DNA from: Mycobacterium sp. DL440
Lineage (GTDB): Bacteria; Actinomycetota; Actinomycetes; Mycobacteriales; Mycobacteriaceae
Assembly: GCF_011745145.1 (NCBI RefSeq)
Contig: NZ_CP050191.1
Span: 1,974,984-2,038,983 of the forward strand
Direction of reading: 5' to 3'
Length of the DNA: 64,000 nucleotides
Shown here: in pieces, positions 36,984 through 48,157 of the stretch
Position numbering within the stretch: the stretch's first letter is position 1
Layout of the letters: each line of letters begins with the position of its first letter
Notes under the pieces: model-generated
Told to the model about the DNA's origin: nothing
The model's database searches: none
What the model saw: only the letters and a program-made list of their open reading frames with translations
Program-made: the position numbers and the translations under genes

Positions 36984-37885
36984 GGCCGGTGGCGGGACGG
37001 GAACAGCGGCGTACCGCTTCTACCTCCCGTGATATACATCACACTCTGTCCCAGATATGGGTTGCCTCTGCCGGAATTGCAGCGCATGTCCACCGTTAAC
37101 CTCGGCTTCTTTGCCTTAGTAGACAGAATGTGGTTTCTGTCACGTGCTCAGGCTTGCCGTGGGCTGGATCTCAACCGGGCTACCCTGGTCCCGGAGTTTG
37201 GTACGCCGACGTCCCGGGCGTTGCGACACTTTGGCCGGCCCTCCTGATCAATGCTGGTTATGACGTTGCAGAGTCAATAAGATCCATTAGCTGGTGCGTC
37301 ATTTGGGTACACCTTCGTACCATTGTCATGCACTACGTCGACAGAACATGAATTCGGTTCAACTACGGATACAGTAGTTTGCGTGCCCGTCGCCAGCTAA
37401 CTATTGGCAGGGGATCTATGAATTAACTGTGGGTGACACACTGAACAGTGTTTCCAAACTATGGACAACCTGTGGAAATCTTTGTCCAGACCTGAAATCG
37501 GCTCGGTGTTAGTTAGCGGGATAATTTGTCCCGGGGAGTGGCGGCACGGAGTCGGATAGCGAATAGTGTTGTGGTGCAGCATAATTGACCGATTATCGGG
37601 GCATCGTCGACTTCTCTGCGGTGTCTCGCTGGTGAAATTGGTCGGTGCTGTCATTTCTCATGAATTGGTGGACGCAGCGAACGCGTGAACGTTTTTGCGA
37701 TCGGGTGTTTCCAACATCCGGTTGGGCCACGCGCTAGGCTACGGACCCGCGTTGGCAACGACTCGTACCGGATACGGGGATTCGGTACCGTGCGTCGTGG
37801 GCGACGTAGCGCACATTCTTTTCCGTGTTCTAAGTATGTTGATCGACGCTTTGCTGATCGATCGCATCGAGAGAGGTGAGCCAAC
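36984..37885. other. gene-free, relatively AT-rich leader before the polyketide synthase gene
   Basis: About 900 bases with no frame that shows coding character; the short open frames on both strands have no recognisable family. The sequence is richer in A and T than the flanking genes, notably around 37250-37650. It holds a CRP-like palindrome (37028-37043), the perfect palindrome CCGATTATCGG (37589-37599), and GATCGA repeats just before the synthase start. It probably contains the promoter of the lipid cluster. Confidence 0.5.
37028..37043. promoter_or_regulatory. CRP-like palindrome CGTGATATACATCACA
   Basis: CGTGATATACATCACA differs at one base from the TGTGA-N6-TCACA consensus of CRP/Cmr-type regulators, and its core GTGATATACATCAC is a near-perfect palindrome. 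It lies just after the lipL terminator and 843 bases before the synthase gene. Regulation is inferred from the motif only. Confidence 0.5.
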
Positions 37886-40800
37886 TTGGCCGACACACCA
37901 GTCACCCCGATTGCCGTTATCGGCATGGGCTGCCGTCTGCCCGGAGGGATCGACTCACCGGCCGGGTTCTGGCAGGCTCTCCTGCGGCGGGACGACCTCG
38001 TCACGAAGGTTCCGCTCGATCGTTGGGATGCCGACGAGTTCTACGACCCGGAGCCCGGAGTTCCTGGTCGTTCAGTGTCCAAGTGGGGCGCGTTCCTCGA
38101 CGATGTCGCGGGCTTCGACGCGGACTTCTTCGGTTACGGCGAGCGCGAGGCGCCGTCGATCGATCCGCAGCACCGACTCCTGCTAGAGACGTCGTGGGAG
38201 GCCCTCGAACACGCGGGTCTGGCCCCGGGGGACATTTCCGGTTCGTTGACCGGTGTCTTCCTGGGTATGACGCACAACGACTACCAGATGGTCGCCGCCG
38301 AGGCCGACGCGCTCGACGGTGCCTACGGCTTCGCCGGGACGAACTTCAGCCTGGCGTCGGGCCGGGTCGCCTACGCACTGGGTGTGCACGGACCCGCGCT
38401 GACGGTCGACTCGGCATGCTCATCGGGCTTGCTGGCCATTCACATGGCGTGCCGGAGCCTGCACGAGTCGGAAAGCGACCTGGCCCTGGCCGGCGGCGCT
38501 TCGCTCCTGCTCGACCCGAAGAAGATGGTTGCGGGCTCGGCGCAGGGAATGTTGTCGCCCACCGGTCGCTGCCACGCGTTCGACATCGGCGCCGACGGAT
38601 TCGTCTCGGGCGAGGGCGTCGCGATGGTGCTGCTGAAGCGCCTTGCCGACGCCGAGCGTGACGGCGACCGGGTGCTGGCCGTGATCCGCGGGACCGCAGC
38701 CAACCAGGATGGCCACACGATCAACATCGCGACCCCGTCGGAAGAGTCGCAGAGCGCGGTCTACCGCGCGGCGCTGGCCGCCGCAGGGGTCGATCCGGTG
38801 ACCGTCGGCATGATCGAGGCCCACGGCACCGGCACCCCCGTCGGCGATCCCATCGAGTTCGCCAGTTTGGCCGCGGTGTACGGCACCGAGGGTCCGTGTG
38901 CCCTAGGGTCGGTGAAGACGAACATCGGGCACGCCCAGTCGGCATCCGGGGCGATCGGTCTGATCAAGGCCGTACTCGCGCTGCAGCATGGCGCCGTTCC
39001 GGCCAACCTGCATTTCACCGAGTTGCCGGAGCCGATGGCGCGGCTCAACAGTTCGTTGGTCGTCCCCACCGAACTGATGGAATGGCCCGTCGCCGGGGAG
39101 CACCCGCGGCGCGCGGCCGTGTCGTCCTACGGGTTGTCCGGCACGAACGTGCACGCAGTGCTCGAGGCGCCTACCTCCGGGGCTGAACCTGCCGGTGCGC
39201 CAGAAGGCGATGCCGAGCCGATGATCTTCGCGGTGTCGTCCACCTCGGCCGACGAACTGCGCCGTACTGCCGGCCGGTTGGCCAACTGGCTGATCCACGA
39301 GGCCGATGATCAACCGTTGCCGGATCTGGCCTACACACTGACGAGGCGGCGTGCTCACCGGCCGTTCCGAACCACGGTGACGGCGGCGACCACCGACGAA
39401 CTCGGCGCAGCGCTACGGGAGGTCGCCGAGGGCGACGCCGTCTACGAGGCGGCAGTGGGGACCGGTGAGCGCGGACCGGTGTGGTTGTTCTCAGGCCAGG
39501 GCTCGCAGTGGGCGGGGATGGGTGCGCAACTCCTGGCCACCGAGCCTGCGTTCGCGGCGGCCATCGCCGAACTGGAACCCCTCATCGCCGAAGAGTCGGG
39601 TTTCTCTGTGACCGAAGCGATTTCGGATCCCGAACCGGTCGAGGGCATCGATCGGGTGCAGCCGACGATCTTCGCGATGCAGGTTGCGCTCGCGGCGGCC
39701 CTGAAGTCCAGGGGAGTGCAGCCCGGAGCGGTCATCGGCCATTCGATGGGTGAGGCCGCGGCCGCCGTGGTCGCGGGTGCGTTGTCGCTACAGGACGCTG
39801 TGCGGGTGATCTGCCGGCGGTCGGCCCTGATGACCCGGATCTCGGGTTCGGGCGCCATGGCATCGGTCGAACTGCCCGCGCAACATGTGCTGTCCGAACT
39901 TGCCGCGCGAGGCATCAAGGACGTGGTGATCTCGGTGATCGCATCGCCGCGATCCACCGTGGTCGGCGGAACCACCGAACGCATCCGAGAGCTCGTCGCC
40001 GACTGGGAACAGCGGGACATCATGGCCCGCGAGGTCGCGGTCGACGTCGCGTCGCACTCGCCGCAGGTCGATCCGATCCTCGACGACCTCGCCGAGGTGC
40101 TCGCTGACCTGACCCCGCTCACACCGACGGTGCCGTACTACTCGTCGACCTCGTACGACCCACGTGACGAGCCCTACACCGACGCCGACTACTGGGTGGA
40201 CAATCTGCGCCACGCCGTGCGGTTCTCGGCCGCGGTGCAAGCCGCTCTCGAAGACGGCTACCGGGTGTTCGGTGAGCTGGCCCCGCACCCGCTGCTGGTC
40301 CACCCGGCCCAACAGGTCGCCCGCAGCCTGGACATCAACATCGCGGCACTGCCGAGTATGCGACGCGAGACCGAGATGCCCTCTGGTCTGCTGCAGTACG
40401 TCGGCGACCTGCACAGTGCGGGTGCCGCCGTGAACTTCGGGACGCTGTACCCGGCGGGCGCCCTCGCCGACGCGCCCCTGCCCACGTGGACTCGCCTGCC
40501 CTTGACCGTCAGCCGGGACGCTCGCGACGTTCTACCGGGCGGTGGACATCTGCTCAGCGTCCATCCGTTGTTGGGCGCGCATGTAGTCCTTCCCGAGGAT
40601 CCTGAGCGGCATGTCTGGCAGGCCGACGTCGGTGTCGACGCCCAGCCGTGGCTGGCAGACCACCAGGTCCACAACGTGGCCGCGCTTCCGGGTGCTGCGT
40701 ACTGCGAGATGGCGTTGGCGGCCGGCCGCTCACTGTTGGGCGACGCCTGCGAGGTGCACGACATCACCTTCGAACAGATGCTGCTGCTCGACGCCGAGAC

Positions 40801-43800
40801 CGTCGTCTCGGCCGAGGCGAAGGTGACCCCTGAGGGCGCGGTGAAATTCCTGGTCGAGACGGCCGGGGAGGTCGGGCAGATCCGGCGTGCCGCGGCGGTG
40901 ATCGTCGAGGCGGAGCCGTCCGATGCTCCGGCCCGGCACGATCTCGCCGAACTCAAGGCGGCCCACCCCCGTCGCGTCGAGGGTGATGCGCTGCGGAAAT
41001 GGTTCGGGGACAAGGGTATCCAGTACGGCCCTGCGTTTTCTGGTCTGGCCGCGGCATACACCGCCGACGGACCCGTCACCAGTGTCCTGGCTGAGGTGGC
41101 CCTGCCCAGCGCAATCCGGTCCCAGCAGGGCGCCTACCAGATCCATCCGGCCCTGCTCGACGTGTGCTTCCAGTCCGTGGCGGCGTACGCCGAAGGCGAG
41201 GATCCTGGCGGTCTGCTGCTCCCACTGGGTGTGAAGAGCCTGCGCGCATCCGGTTCGACCCGTGCGGCGCATTACTGCCTACTGCAGGTCACCAACGCCG
41301 ACGCCGCCAGCGTGGACGCCGATCTCGACCTCCTCGACGAGGATGGTGAGGTTCTGCTCAGCGTTCGAGGCCTGCGGTTGGGCACCGGGATGTCCGAAAG
41401 CGGTCAGCGGGAACGGGTCTTCAATGAGCGACTGCTCGCCGTTGAGTGGCACGAGCAGGAACTGCCGGAGGCGCAGACTTCCGGGACGGGCAAATGGTTG
41501 CTGATCACGTCGGATGCCTCGGATCTGCTGACCACCGAGTTGGCCGACGCCCTCGAACCCGATCTCGGTGACGTGTCGACGGTGGTATGGCCTGAAGGGG
41601 CGAACCAATCGGCCAATGCCGAATCGCTGCGCAAACACCTCGGTGTGGAGACCTACAGCGACGTGGCCTTGGTCCTGGCGGGTGCTGTGGCGACGGGGGA
41701 CCGGCAATCGGCTGCCCGGGGTCAGGAGCTCGTCCAGCGTGTGGTTCACATCGTGCGGGAACTCATCGATGTCGAGGATCAGGCGCCCCGCCTCCACCTC
41801 GTCACGCGTGGCGCGCAGTCCGTGCTGCCCGGTGACGCACTCAACCTCGACCAGATCGGGCTGCGCGGACTGGTCCGCGTGATCGGAAACGAGCAGCCGC
41901 AACTGCATGCGACTCAGATCGACGTCGATGAACGCACCGATCCCAAAGACATTGCCCGCCAACTGCTCGCGGGAAGTCCTGAGGACGAGACGGCCTGGCG
42001 TGACGGTCATTGGTACACCGCGCGGCTGGGGGCCAGCCCGTTGGCCGCCGGTGAGCGACTGTCCACCACCGTCGACCTGTCCACCGATGCCGTGCGCCTG
42101 AGCATCCGTACCCCAGGGGATTTCAGTTCCCTGGAGCTCACCACCTTTGAGCGCACAGCGCCGGAGCCCGGTTGCATCGAGGTGCGGGTCAGCGCGTCGA
42201 GCCTGAATTTCGTCGACATCCTGGCGGCCTCGGGCCGGTATCCGGGTCTGGCCGACCAATCCGCAACGCTGGGCCGCGATTTCGCAGGAATCGTCACGGC
42301 GGTCGGACCCGATGTGACCGACCACAAGGTCGGCGATCGGGTGGCCGGTGTGGCGGCAACCGGTTGCTGGGGCACGTTCGTCACGTGTGCCTCCGACCTT
42401 GCCGTCGCGCTGCCCGACGGGTTGGCGATGGACAGCGCCGCCGCAGTACCCACCGCGCATGCCACGGCGTGGTACGCCTTGCGAGAACTGGCGCGGATGT
42501 CGGCACAGGACAAGGTGCTGATCCATTCGGCAACCGGCGGCCTCGGTCTGGCCGCGATCGCGGTCGCACGCGAGTCCGGCGCTGAGGTGTTCGCCACCGC
42601 CGGCAGTCCGGAGCGTCGACAACTGTTGCGCGACATGGGTATCAAGTACGTCTACGACTCTCGCACGCTGAGCTTCGCCGATGAGATCCGACGCGACACC
42701 AACGGATACGGTGTCGACGTCGTGCTCAACTCGCTGACCGGATCGGCGCAACGTACCGGGCTGGAATTGCTCGCCTTCGGCGGCCGCTTCGTCGAGACCG
42801 GAGTCGCTGACCTTCGCGGTGATGCCACCCTCACGCCGACGATGATCCGCGACGGCCTGTCGTTCCACGCCGTCGATCTGTCGTCGCTGAGCCAGCGCCG
42901 GCCTGACGCCGTTCGTCGCGTGCTGCAGACCGTGTTCGGCAAGATCGCCGCAGGCGCGCTGCCGCTCCCGGAGGTCAGCACCTATCCGTTGACCGAATGG
43001 GCGGCGGCGATGGAGCGGATGGGTGCGGCCCAGCACACCGGCAAGCTCGTCTTGGAGATCCCGGAGTCGGGCTCTGACACGGCGGTGGTGCCGCCCGAGC
43101 ACGCGCCCGTTTTCCGCGCCGACGGGGCGTATGTGATCACCGGTGGACTCGGTGGCCTGGGACGGTTCCTCGCCGAGAAGATGGCGTCGTCCGGTTGCGG
43201 CCGGATCGTGCTCAACGCCAGGTCTGCGCCGTCGGCCGAAGCTCTGGTCGATCTCGACCGGATGCGGGCCCTCGGTACCGAGGTGGAGGTGGTTTCCGGC
43301 GACATCGCCGATTCGGCCACTGCTGCGGCGCTGGTGTCGGCGGCCACGGCCACCGGGCTGGCGCTGCGGGGTGTCCTGCACGCGGCGGCAGTCGTCGAAG
43401 ATGCCACGCTGACCAACATCACCGATGACCTGGTGGCCCGAGATTGGACACCAAAGGCTGTGGGCGCGTGGAACCTTCATGACGCGACGCGGTCGGAATC
43501 GCTGGACTGGTTCTGCTGCTTCTCGTCGGCCGCGGCCCTGGTGGGCTCACCCGGGCAGGGCGCGTACGCGGCGGCCAACAGCTGGTTGGACGGATTCACC
43601 CGTTGGCGGCGAAGTGAGGGACTGCCGTCGAGCGCCATCGCCTGGGGTGCGTGGACCGAGATCGGCAAGGGCACCGGATTCGCCGATGCCTCCGACTCGG
43701 CGATCGCCCCCGAGGAAGGTGCCCACGCTTTCGAGACGATGCTGCGGCACAACCGTGGATACGCGGGCTATACGCCGATTGTGGGGGTGTCCTGGCTGGC

Positions 43801-44161
43801 CGACTTCGCCAAGCGCGTCCCGTTCGCCGAGTCGTTCCGTCCCGCGAGTTCGGGGGATTCCGACGCCAGCGGCTTCCTTACCGAGCTGTACGCCAGCCCG
43901 CAGGACGAATGGCCTTCGCGGTTGCGCCGTCTGGTGTCCGACCAGATCAGCGTGTTGCTGCGTCGTTCGATCGACCCGGACCGTCCGCTGGCCGAATACG
44001 GCATCGACTCGCTGGGCAACCTCGAGGTACGGACCAGGATCGAGACCGAAACCAGGGTGCGGATCAGCCCGGCGGACATCACCACCGTTCGCGGGCTGGC
44101 CGACAAGCTGTGCGAGAAATTGATCGCCAATGCCGACACGGAGCTGACACCGACGGCGTGA
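37886..44161 (+). CDS. Mas-like type I iterative polyketide synthase
   Basis: A 2091-residue, single-module, fully reducing synthase. Domain order and approximate residues: KS 6-430 (Cys178 in VDSACSSG; His in [12 protein letters not shown]), AT 530-840 ([13 protein letters not shown] motif, typical of methylmalonyl selection), DH 890-1160 ([15 protein letters not shown]), ER 1410-1730 ([11 protein letters not shown]), KR 1745-1930 (TGGLGGLGR) and ACP 1990-2075 with Ser2042 in [10 protein letters not shown]. There is no thioesterase, so release is to a PapA enzyme, as in Mas/Pks2/Pks5 systems. It would extend a starter acid with methyl branches. The start is TTG at 37886 behind GAGAGG. Length and sequence match Mas/Pks5-like enzymes; the product is not known. 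Confidence 0.9.
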   Translation: MADTPVTPIAVIGMGCRLPGGIDSPAGFWQALLRRDDLVTKVPLDRWDADEFYDPEPGVPGRSVSKWGAFLDDVAGFDADFFGYGEREAPSIDPQHRLLLETSWEALEHAGLAPGDISGSLTGVFLGMTHNDYQMVAAEADALDGAYGFAGTNFSLASGRVAYALGVHGPALTVDSACSSGLLAIHMACRSLHESESDLALAGGASLLLDPKKMVAGSAQGMLSPTGRCHAFDIGADGFVSGEGVAMVLLKRLADAERDGDRVLAVIRGTAANQDGHTINIATPSEESQSAVYRAALAAAGVDPVTVGMIEAHGTGTPVGDPIEFASLAAVYGTEGPCALGSVKTNIGHAQSASGAIGLIKAVLALQHGAVPANLHFTELPEPMARLNSSLVVPTELMEWPVAGEHPRRAAVSSYGLSGTNVHAVLEAPTSGAEPAGAPEGDAEPMIFAVSSTSADELRRTAGRLANWLIHEADDQPLPDLAYTLTRRRAHRPFRTTVTAATTDELGAALREVAEGDAVYEAAVGTGERGPVWLFSGQGSQWAGMGAQLLATEPAFAAAIAELEPLIAEESGFSVTEAISDPEPVEGIDRVQPTIFAMQVALAAALKSRGVQPGAVIGHSMGEAAAAVVAGALSLQDAVRVICRRSALMTRISGSGAMASVELPAQHVLSELAARGIKDVVISVIASPRSTVVGGTTERIRELVADWEQRDIMAREVAVDVASHSPQVDPILDDLAEVLADLTPLTPTVPYYSSTSYDPRDEPYTDADYWVDNLRHAVRFSAAVQAALEDGYRVFGELAPHPLLVHPAQQVARSLDINIAALPSMRRETEMPSGLLQYVGDLHSAGAAVNFGTLYPAGALADAPLPTWTRLPLTVSRDARDVLPGGGHLLSVHPLLGAHVVLPEDPERHVWQADVGVDAQPWLADHQVHNVAALPGAAYCEMALAAGRSLLGDACEVHDITFEQMLLLDAETVVSAEAKVTPEGAVKFLVETAGEVGQIRRAAAVIVEAEPSDAPARHDLAELKAAHPRRVEGDALRKWFGDKGIQYGPAFSGLAAAYTADGPVTSVLAEVALPSAIRSQQGAYQIHPALLDVCFQSVAAYAEGEDPGGLLLPLGVKSLRASGSTRAAHYCLLQVTNADAASVDADLDLLDEDGEVLLSVRGLRLGTGMSESGQRERVFNERLLAVEWHEQELPEAQTSGTGKWLLITSDASDLLTTELADALEPDLGDVSTVVWPEGANQSANAESLRKHLGVETYSDVALVLAGAVATGDRQSAARGQELVQRVVHIVRELIDVEDQAPRLHLVTRGAQSVLPGDALNLDQIGLRGLVRVIGNEQPQLHATQIDVDERTDPKDIARQLLAGSPEDETAWRDGHWYTARLGASPLAAGERLSTTVDLSTDAVRLSIRTPGDFSSLELTTFERTAPEPGCIEVRVSASSLNFVDILAASGRYPGLADQSATLGRDFAGIVTAVGPDVTDHKVGDRVAGVAATGCWGTFVTCASDLAVALPDGLAMDSAAAVPTAHATAWYALRELARMSAQDKVLIHSATGGLGLAAIAVARESGAEVFATAGSPERRQLLRDMGIKYVYDSRTLSFADEIRRDTNGYGVDVVLNSLTGSAQRTGLELLAFGGRFVETGVADLRGDATLTPTMIRDGLSFHAVDLSSLSQRRPDAVRRVLQTVFGKIAAGALPLPEVSTYPLTEWAAAMERMGAAQHTGKLVLEIPESGSDTAVVPPEHAPVFRADGAYVITGGLGGLGRFLAEKMASSGCGRIVLNARSAPSAEALVDLDRMRALGTEVEVVSGDIADSATAAALVSAATATGLALRGVLHAAAVVEDATLTNITDDLVARDWTPKAVGAWNLHDATRSESLDWFCCFSSAAALVGSPGQGAYAAANSWLDGFTRWRRSEGLPSSAIAWGAWTEIGKGTGFADASDSAIAPEEGAHAFETMLRHNRGYAGYTPIVGVSWLADFAKRVPFAESFRPASSGDSDASGFLTELYASPQDEWPSRLRRLVSDQISVLLRRSIDPDRPLAEYGIDSLGNLEVRTRIETETRVRISPADITTVRGLADKLCEKLIANADTELTPTA

Positions 44162-44195
44162 TGCCGAATTCGGTTGAGTTTATAGAGGAGTCACG

Positions 44196-45611
44196 TTGCA
44201 GTTAGGGTCCGTTTCGATCGGTTCGGTCGAAGAGTGGGAAGCTCCGCCCGGTTCCGCCGTCTCCTGGCGTGCGGCGCCGGCCTCGCGCGCCAAGGCCGCT
44301 GAAGCGCCCGTCAGTGACGTGCCGGTCAGCTACATGCAGGCCCAGCACCTGCGGGGGTTCGTCGATCAACGCGCCAAGGGGCTGGACTACTCCCGCCTGG
44401 TGATTGTGACGTGCGATATTCCGGGGCAATGCGACATCAGGGCGATGACCTATGTGGTCAACGCGCATGTGCGCAGGCATGACACGTTCCGCAGCTGGTT
44501 TGAGTACCACGATGTCCACAACATCGTGCGGCACACGATGACCAATCCGGCCGACATCAAGTTCGTGCCCACCCGCCACGGCGATCTCACGTCGGAGGAA
44601 CTGCGTCAGCTGACGTTGTCGACGCCGGATCCACTGAACTGGGACTGCTTCACCTACGGCATCGTTCAGTACCCGGATCGATTCACGATCTATGTGAGCA
44701 TCGACCACCTGCACATGGATGCGACGTTTGCCGGTGTGACTCTCATGGAGTTCCACGCGATGTACACCACTCTCGTCGGTGGCGGTGCGCCGCTGGCACT
44801 TCCGGAGGCCGGCAGTTACGACGCGTTCTGCCTGCGGCAGAAGGAGATGCTCGGCGCCTTGACGCCGGACTCGCCGGAAGTCACGGCCTGGGCCGATTTC
44901 GCGTCGAGCAACAACGGCAGCCTGCCGGACTTCCCACTGCCCCTGGGTGATCCGCTCCAACCGTGTGGAGCCGAGATGTGGGTCGAGACCCTCATGGACG
45001 AGGAGCAGACCGCTCAGTTCGAGTCGATGTGCGTCGCTGCCGGGGCCCGCTTCATCGGCGGCATGCTGGCCTGCACCGGGCTGGCCGAGCATGAGTTGAC
45101 CGGAGCGGACACCTATTACGGGCTGACCCCGAGTGACACCCGAAAGACCACTGCCGACCTGATGACGATGGGCTGGTTCACCGGGCTGGTCCCGATCACC
45201 GTTCCCATCGCAGGCCGGTCTTTTGCCGAATCGGCCGTTGCGGCACAGAAATCCTTCGACGCCGGACATCAGCTCGTGGATGTCCCGTTCTACCGGGTGC
45301 TCGAGTTGAGGCCCGAATTGGATTGGCCGAGGCCGAATTTCCAGGTGATCAACTTCCTGGATGCCGGGGCGGCACCATTGTCGGTGCTGCTCACCACCGA
45401 GTTGGAATCGATGCGGATCGGCATGTTCAGCGACGGCGTGTACTCGTACCAGATGACGGTGTTCCTGGTGCGATTGAAGGACCGCACGGCGGTTTCGGTG
45501 GTCTATCCGAACAATCCCGAGGCACAAGAATCGGTCGGCCGGTACGTCAAGGTGCTGAAGTCGACGTGTGCGCGGGTGCTGGAAAACCTCGGCGCAGGGT
45601 CGCGCAGGTGA
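44196..45611 (+). CDS. PapA-type polyketide-associated acyltransferase
   Basis: A 471-residue acyltransferase of the condensation-domain superfamily. The catalytic HxxxD is H171-LHM-D175 in SIDHLHMDATFAG. N-terminal features (SVSIGSVEEWEAPPGS and DVPVSYMQAQHLRG) are those of PapA1/PapA2/PapA3 proteins, which place polyketide chains on trehalose, rather than PapA5. It begins with TTG five bases after GAGGAG, 34 bases after the synthase. It is the only full-length PapA in the cluster, so it may make more than one ester, as PapA3 does. The acceptor sugar is inferred. Confidence 0.85.
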   Translation: MQLGSVSIGSVEEWEAPPGSAVSWRAAPASRAKAAEAPVSDVPVSYMQAQHLRGFVDQRAKGLDYSRLVIVTCDIPGQCDIRAMTYVVNAHVRRHDTFRSWFEYHDVHNIVRHTMTNPADIKFVPTRHGDLTSEELRQLTLSTPDPLNWDCFTYGIVQYPDRFTIYVSIDHLHMDATFAGVTLMEFHAMYTTLVGGGAPLALPEAGSYDAFCLRQKEMLGALTPDSPEVTAWADFASSNNGSLPDFPLPLGDPLQPCGAEMWVETLMDEEQTAQFESMCVAAGARFIGGMLACTGLAEHELTGADTYYGLTPSDTRKTTADLMTMGWFTGLVPITVPIAGRSFAESAVAAQKSFDAGHQLVDVPFYRVLELRPELDWPRPNFQVINFLDAGAAPLSVLLTTELESMRIGMFSDGVYSYQMTVFLVRLKDRTAVSVVYPNNPEAQESVGRYVKVLKSTCARVLENLGAGSRR

Positions 45612-45647
45612 GTCGCGGAATGAAGTCAGAACAGGAAGGCACACTCG

Positions 45648-47372
45648 ATGGCTGAGTCGACACTCAACGGCGTGTTGCGTGAGCGGGCGAGCATGCAACC
45701 CAATGACGTCGCCTACACCTTCGTCGATTACGAACGCGACTGGGACGGTGTAGAGGAGACCCTGACCTGGGGTCAGCTCTACCGGCGCATCCGAAATCTG
45801 GCAGGGGAGCTGCAGACTCATGCCGCGGCCGGGGATCGCGCGGTGATCCTCGCGCCACAGGGCCTGGAATACATCGTTGCGTTCCTGGCGTCGCTGGAAG
45901 CCGGCGTGGTCTGTGTCCCGCTGTCGACGCCGATGATCGGCGCTCACGACGAGCGCGTCACCGCAGTCCTCCGGGACGCGGCGCCCTCGGTCATCCTCAC
46001 CACATCCGCCACCTCCGACACGGTGGCGCCGTATGCGGTGGCGCAGGACGGCAATCCGGCCCCCGTCGTGCTCGCGGTCGACGAGCTCGATCTCGACTCC
46101 CGCAAGGCGGTACGGTTGCGGCGCGAAGCTGCCCCGGACACCGCGTACCTCCAGTACACGTCCGGCTCGACGCGGATCCCCGCGGGCGTGATGGTGTCGA
46201 ATCGCAACCTGACGGCCAACTTCGAGCAGATGATGGCCAGCTTCTATCCGGACTACAACCGGGTGCCACCGGCTGACACGACCGTGGTCACGTGGCTGCC
46301 GCTGTACCACGACATGGGGATGATGGCGGGCATCGTCGCGCCGATCCTCGGTGGATGGCGCACCGTGATGATGAGTCCGTTGGCATTCCTGGCCCGGCCG
46401 GCACGCTGGATGCAACAGCTCGGCAGCGTGACCACCGGCTTGACCGCCGGACCCAACTTCGCCTTCGATCTGGCTTCGGCAAAGACCACCGATGACGATA
46501 TGGCGGGCTGCGACCTGAGCAATGTGCTGAGCATCATCAGCGGGGCCGAGCGCGTTCACCACGCGACGGTCGAACGCTTCACCAAGCGGTTCGCCGCCTT
46601 CAATCTGCAGGGCAAGGTGATTCGGCCTTCCTATGGTCTGGCCGAGGCCACGCTGTACGTGGCGACGCGTGAGCCGGGGAAGCCGCCGGTGGTGGCCCAT
46701 TTCGAGCCCGAGAAGCTGGCCGCCGGGCACGCCGAGCGGTGTGCCCGCGGAACCGCGCTGATCAGCTATGGGACACCGCAGAGCCCGGCGGTACGGATCG
46801 TCGATCCGGAATCCCACACCGAGATGCCCGCCGGGATGATCGGTGAGATCTGGGCACGGGGCGAGAACATCGCGGCCGGGTACTGGAACCGACCCGAGGA
46901 GACGCGGGAGACTTTCGGCGCGACGGTCGACGGCGTACCCGGCGGAACATGGCTGCGGACCGGCGATCTGGGCTTCATCTCCGAAGGTGAGTTGTTCATC
47001 ATCGGCCGGGTCAAAGACCTCCTGATCGTCCGCGGGCGCAACCACTACCCGGACGACATCGAGGCCACGGTGTCGGCGATCTCCCGCGGGCGCGTCGCTG
47101 CGATTGCGGTAGACCACGACGAGGAAGAGAAGCTCGTCGCCGTCATCGAGGTCAAGAAGCGTTCCGACGAAAGTCCGGAGGCCCTGTCCGAGCGTCTCAC
47201 GTTGATGAAACGCGAAGTGATCTCCGCCATCTCGACGGCGCATGGACTCAACCCCGCCGATCTGGCGCTGGTCGCTCCCGGCTCGCTCCCGATCACCACC
47301 AGCGGCAAGGTCCGTCGTCAGGCGAGCGCAGATCTGTACCGCCGGCAGGAGTTTGCGAGGTTGGACGCCTGA
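45648..47372 (+). CDS. FadD-type fatty acyl-AMP ligase (FAAL)
   Basis: A 574-residue AMP-forming ligase. The P-loop is YTSGSTRIPAGVM (residue ~170), later motifs are YGLAEATL and RTGDLGFISEGELFIIGRVK, and the final catalytic Lys is in TTSGKVRRQ. The sequence between the two domains and the FSYGL-like block agree with FAALs of mycobacterial lipid loci (FadD23/24/28 type), which give acyl-adenylates directly to a PKS rather than acyl-CoA. It starts at ATG 45648 and should load the starter onto the adjacent synthase. The fatty acid length is not visible. Confidence 0.88.
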   Translation: MAESTLNGVLRERASMQPNDVAYTFVDYERDWDGVEETLTWGQLYRRIRNLAGELQTHAAAGDRAVILAPQGLEYIVAFLASLEAGVVCVPLSTPMIGAHDERVTAVLRDAAPSVILTTSATSDTVAPYAVAQDGNPAPVVLAVDELDLDSRKAVRLRREAAPDTAYLQYTSGSTRIPAGVMVSNRNLTANFEQMMASFYPDYNRVPPADTTVVTWLPLYHDMGMMAGIVAPILGGWRTVMMSPLAFLARPARWMQQLGSVTTGLTAGPNFAFDLASAKTTDDDMAGCDLSNVLSIISGAERVHHATVERFTKRFAAFNLQGKVIRPSYGLAEATLYVATREPGKPPVVAHFEPEKLAAGHAERCARGTALISYGTPQSPAVRIVDPESHTEMPAGMIGEIWARGENIAAGYWNRPEETRETFGATVDGVPGGTWLRTGDLGFISEGELFIIGRVKDLLIVRGRNHYPDDIEATVSAISRGRVAAIAVDHDEEEKLVAVIEVKKRSDESPEALSERLTLMKREVISAISTAHGLNPADLALVAPGSLPITTSGKVRRQASADLYRRQEFARLDA

Positions 47373-47402
47373 TCGGGGCTGACCCGACGCGCTGAAACCA
47401 CC

Positions 47403-48107
47403 ATGTGGGCAACCCTTTTGCTGATGGCCATCGCGGTCAGTCTCGAGCCGGTGCGGATCGGGCTGACCGTGCTCATGCTGAACCGACCCCGGCCCGTGCA
47501 CCAGTTGCTGGCTTTCCTGTGCGGCGGGTTCCTCATGGGCCTGGTGGTCGGTGGGACGGCGTTGCTCGTCCTCGATGCCGCACCGCTGGCCGCGGGCACG
47601 CTCACCGTGCCGAGGATGCAGATCGGGATCGGCATCCTTGCCTTGGTCGCGGCTGTGTTGGTGGCCGCCAACGTGGGTTCGCGGCGGGCCCGGCCTTCAC
47701 AGGTGGAGGCGGACGAGTCTTCCACCGGCAGCGTGGCGCTCGCGGCGCCTCGAGTGGGTCTGCGACACCGGATACGTGCGGTCATGCAAGGCAATTCGCT
47801 GTGGGTAGCCGGCGTCAGCGGTCTGGGTATCGCGTTGCCGTCGGTTGACTACCTGGCGGCATTGGCCGTCATACACGCCTCCGGCATCGCACCCGGCACA
47901 CAGGTTGGTGCGGTGATCGCCTTCAACCTGGTGGCCTTTGCGCTCGTGGAGATCCCACTCCTGAGTTACCTGATCGCCCCGCAACGTACGCTGGTGTGGA
48001 TGACCCGCGTACACACCTGGATCCGTTCGTGCACGCGGCGCGACGTAGCGATGATTCTTACCGCGGCAGGGGCTTTGTTCATCACGATCGGCCTGTTGGG
48101 GATATGA
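47403..48107 (+). CDS. GAP/Sap-family integral membrane protein for glycolipid export
   Basis: A 234-residue protein with six membrane helices in the GAP (GPL-addressing protein) pattern: helices at ~1-20, 35-57, 70-92, then a loop with the Ser/Glu-rich EADESSTGS, and three more at ~140-160, 165-190, 205-232. GAP/Sap proteins help move glycopeptidolipids or sulfolipid across the inner membrane with MmpL transporters. Start at ATG 47403, 30 bases after the ligase gene. The following gene overlaps or nearly overlaps its stop. Confidence 0.85.
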   Translation: MWATLLLMAIAVSLEPVRIGLTVLMLNRPRPVHQLLAFLCGGFLMGLVVGGTALLVLDAAPLAAGTLTVPRMQIGIGILALVAAVLVAANVGSRRARPSQVEADESSTGSVALAAPRVGLRHRIRAVMQGNSLWVAGVSGLGIALPSVDYLAALAVIHASGIAPGTQVGAVIAFNLVAFALVEIPLLSYLIAPQRTLVWMTRVHTWIRSCTRRDVAMILTAAGALFITIGLLGI

Positions 48108-48157
48108 GCGACGGCATGACACCGCCGACGGGCGGTGCTCAGGAGGGAGACGGCAGG

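Noticed and set aside
36954..37247. 97-codon plus-strand frame after lipL
   Set aside because: Its start is inside the terminator hairpin, the base composition is not gene-like, and no family is evident.
37397..38004. Minus-strand frames of 85 and 117 codons before the PKS gene
   Set aside because: Neither has a ribosome site or gene-like third-base bias, and the second overlaps the PKS start.
41279..43480. 733-codon minus-strand frame within the PKS
   Set aside because: It lies fully inside the ER and KR coding part of the synthase and has only composition-driven openness.
44202..47501. 1099-codon open frame on the minus strand opposite papA and the FAAL gene
   Set aside because: It spans two well-supported genes and their gap, has no recognisable domain, and lacks a ribosome site.
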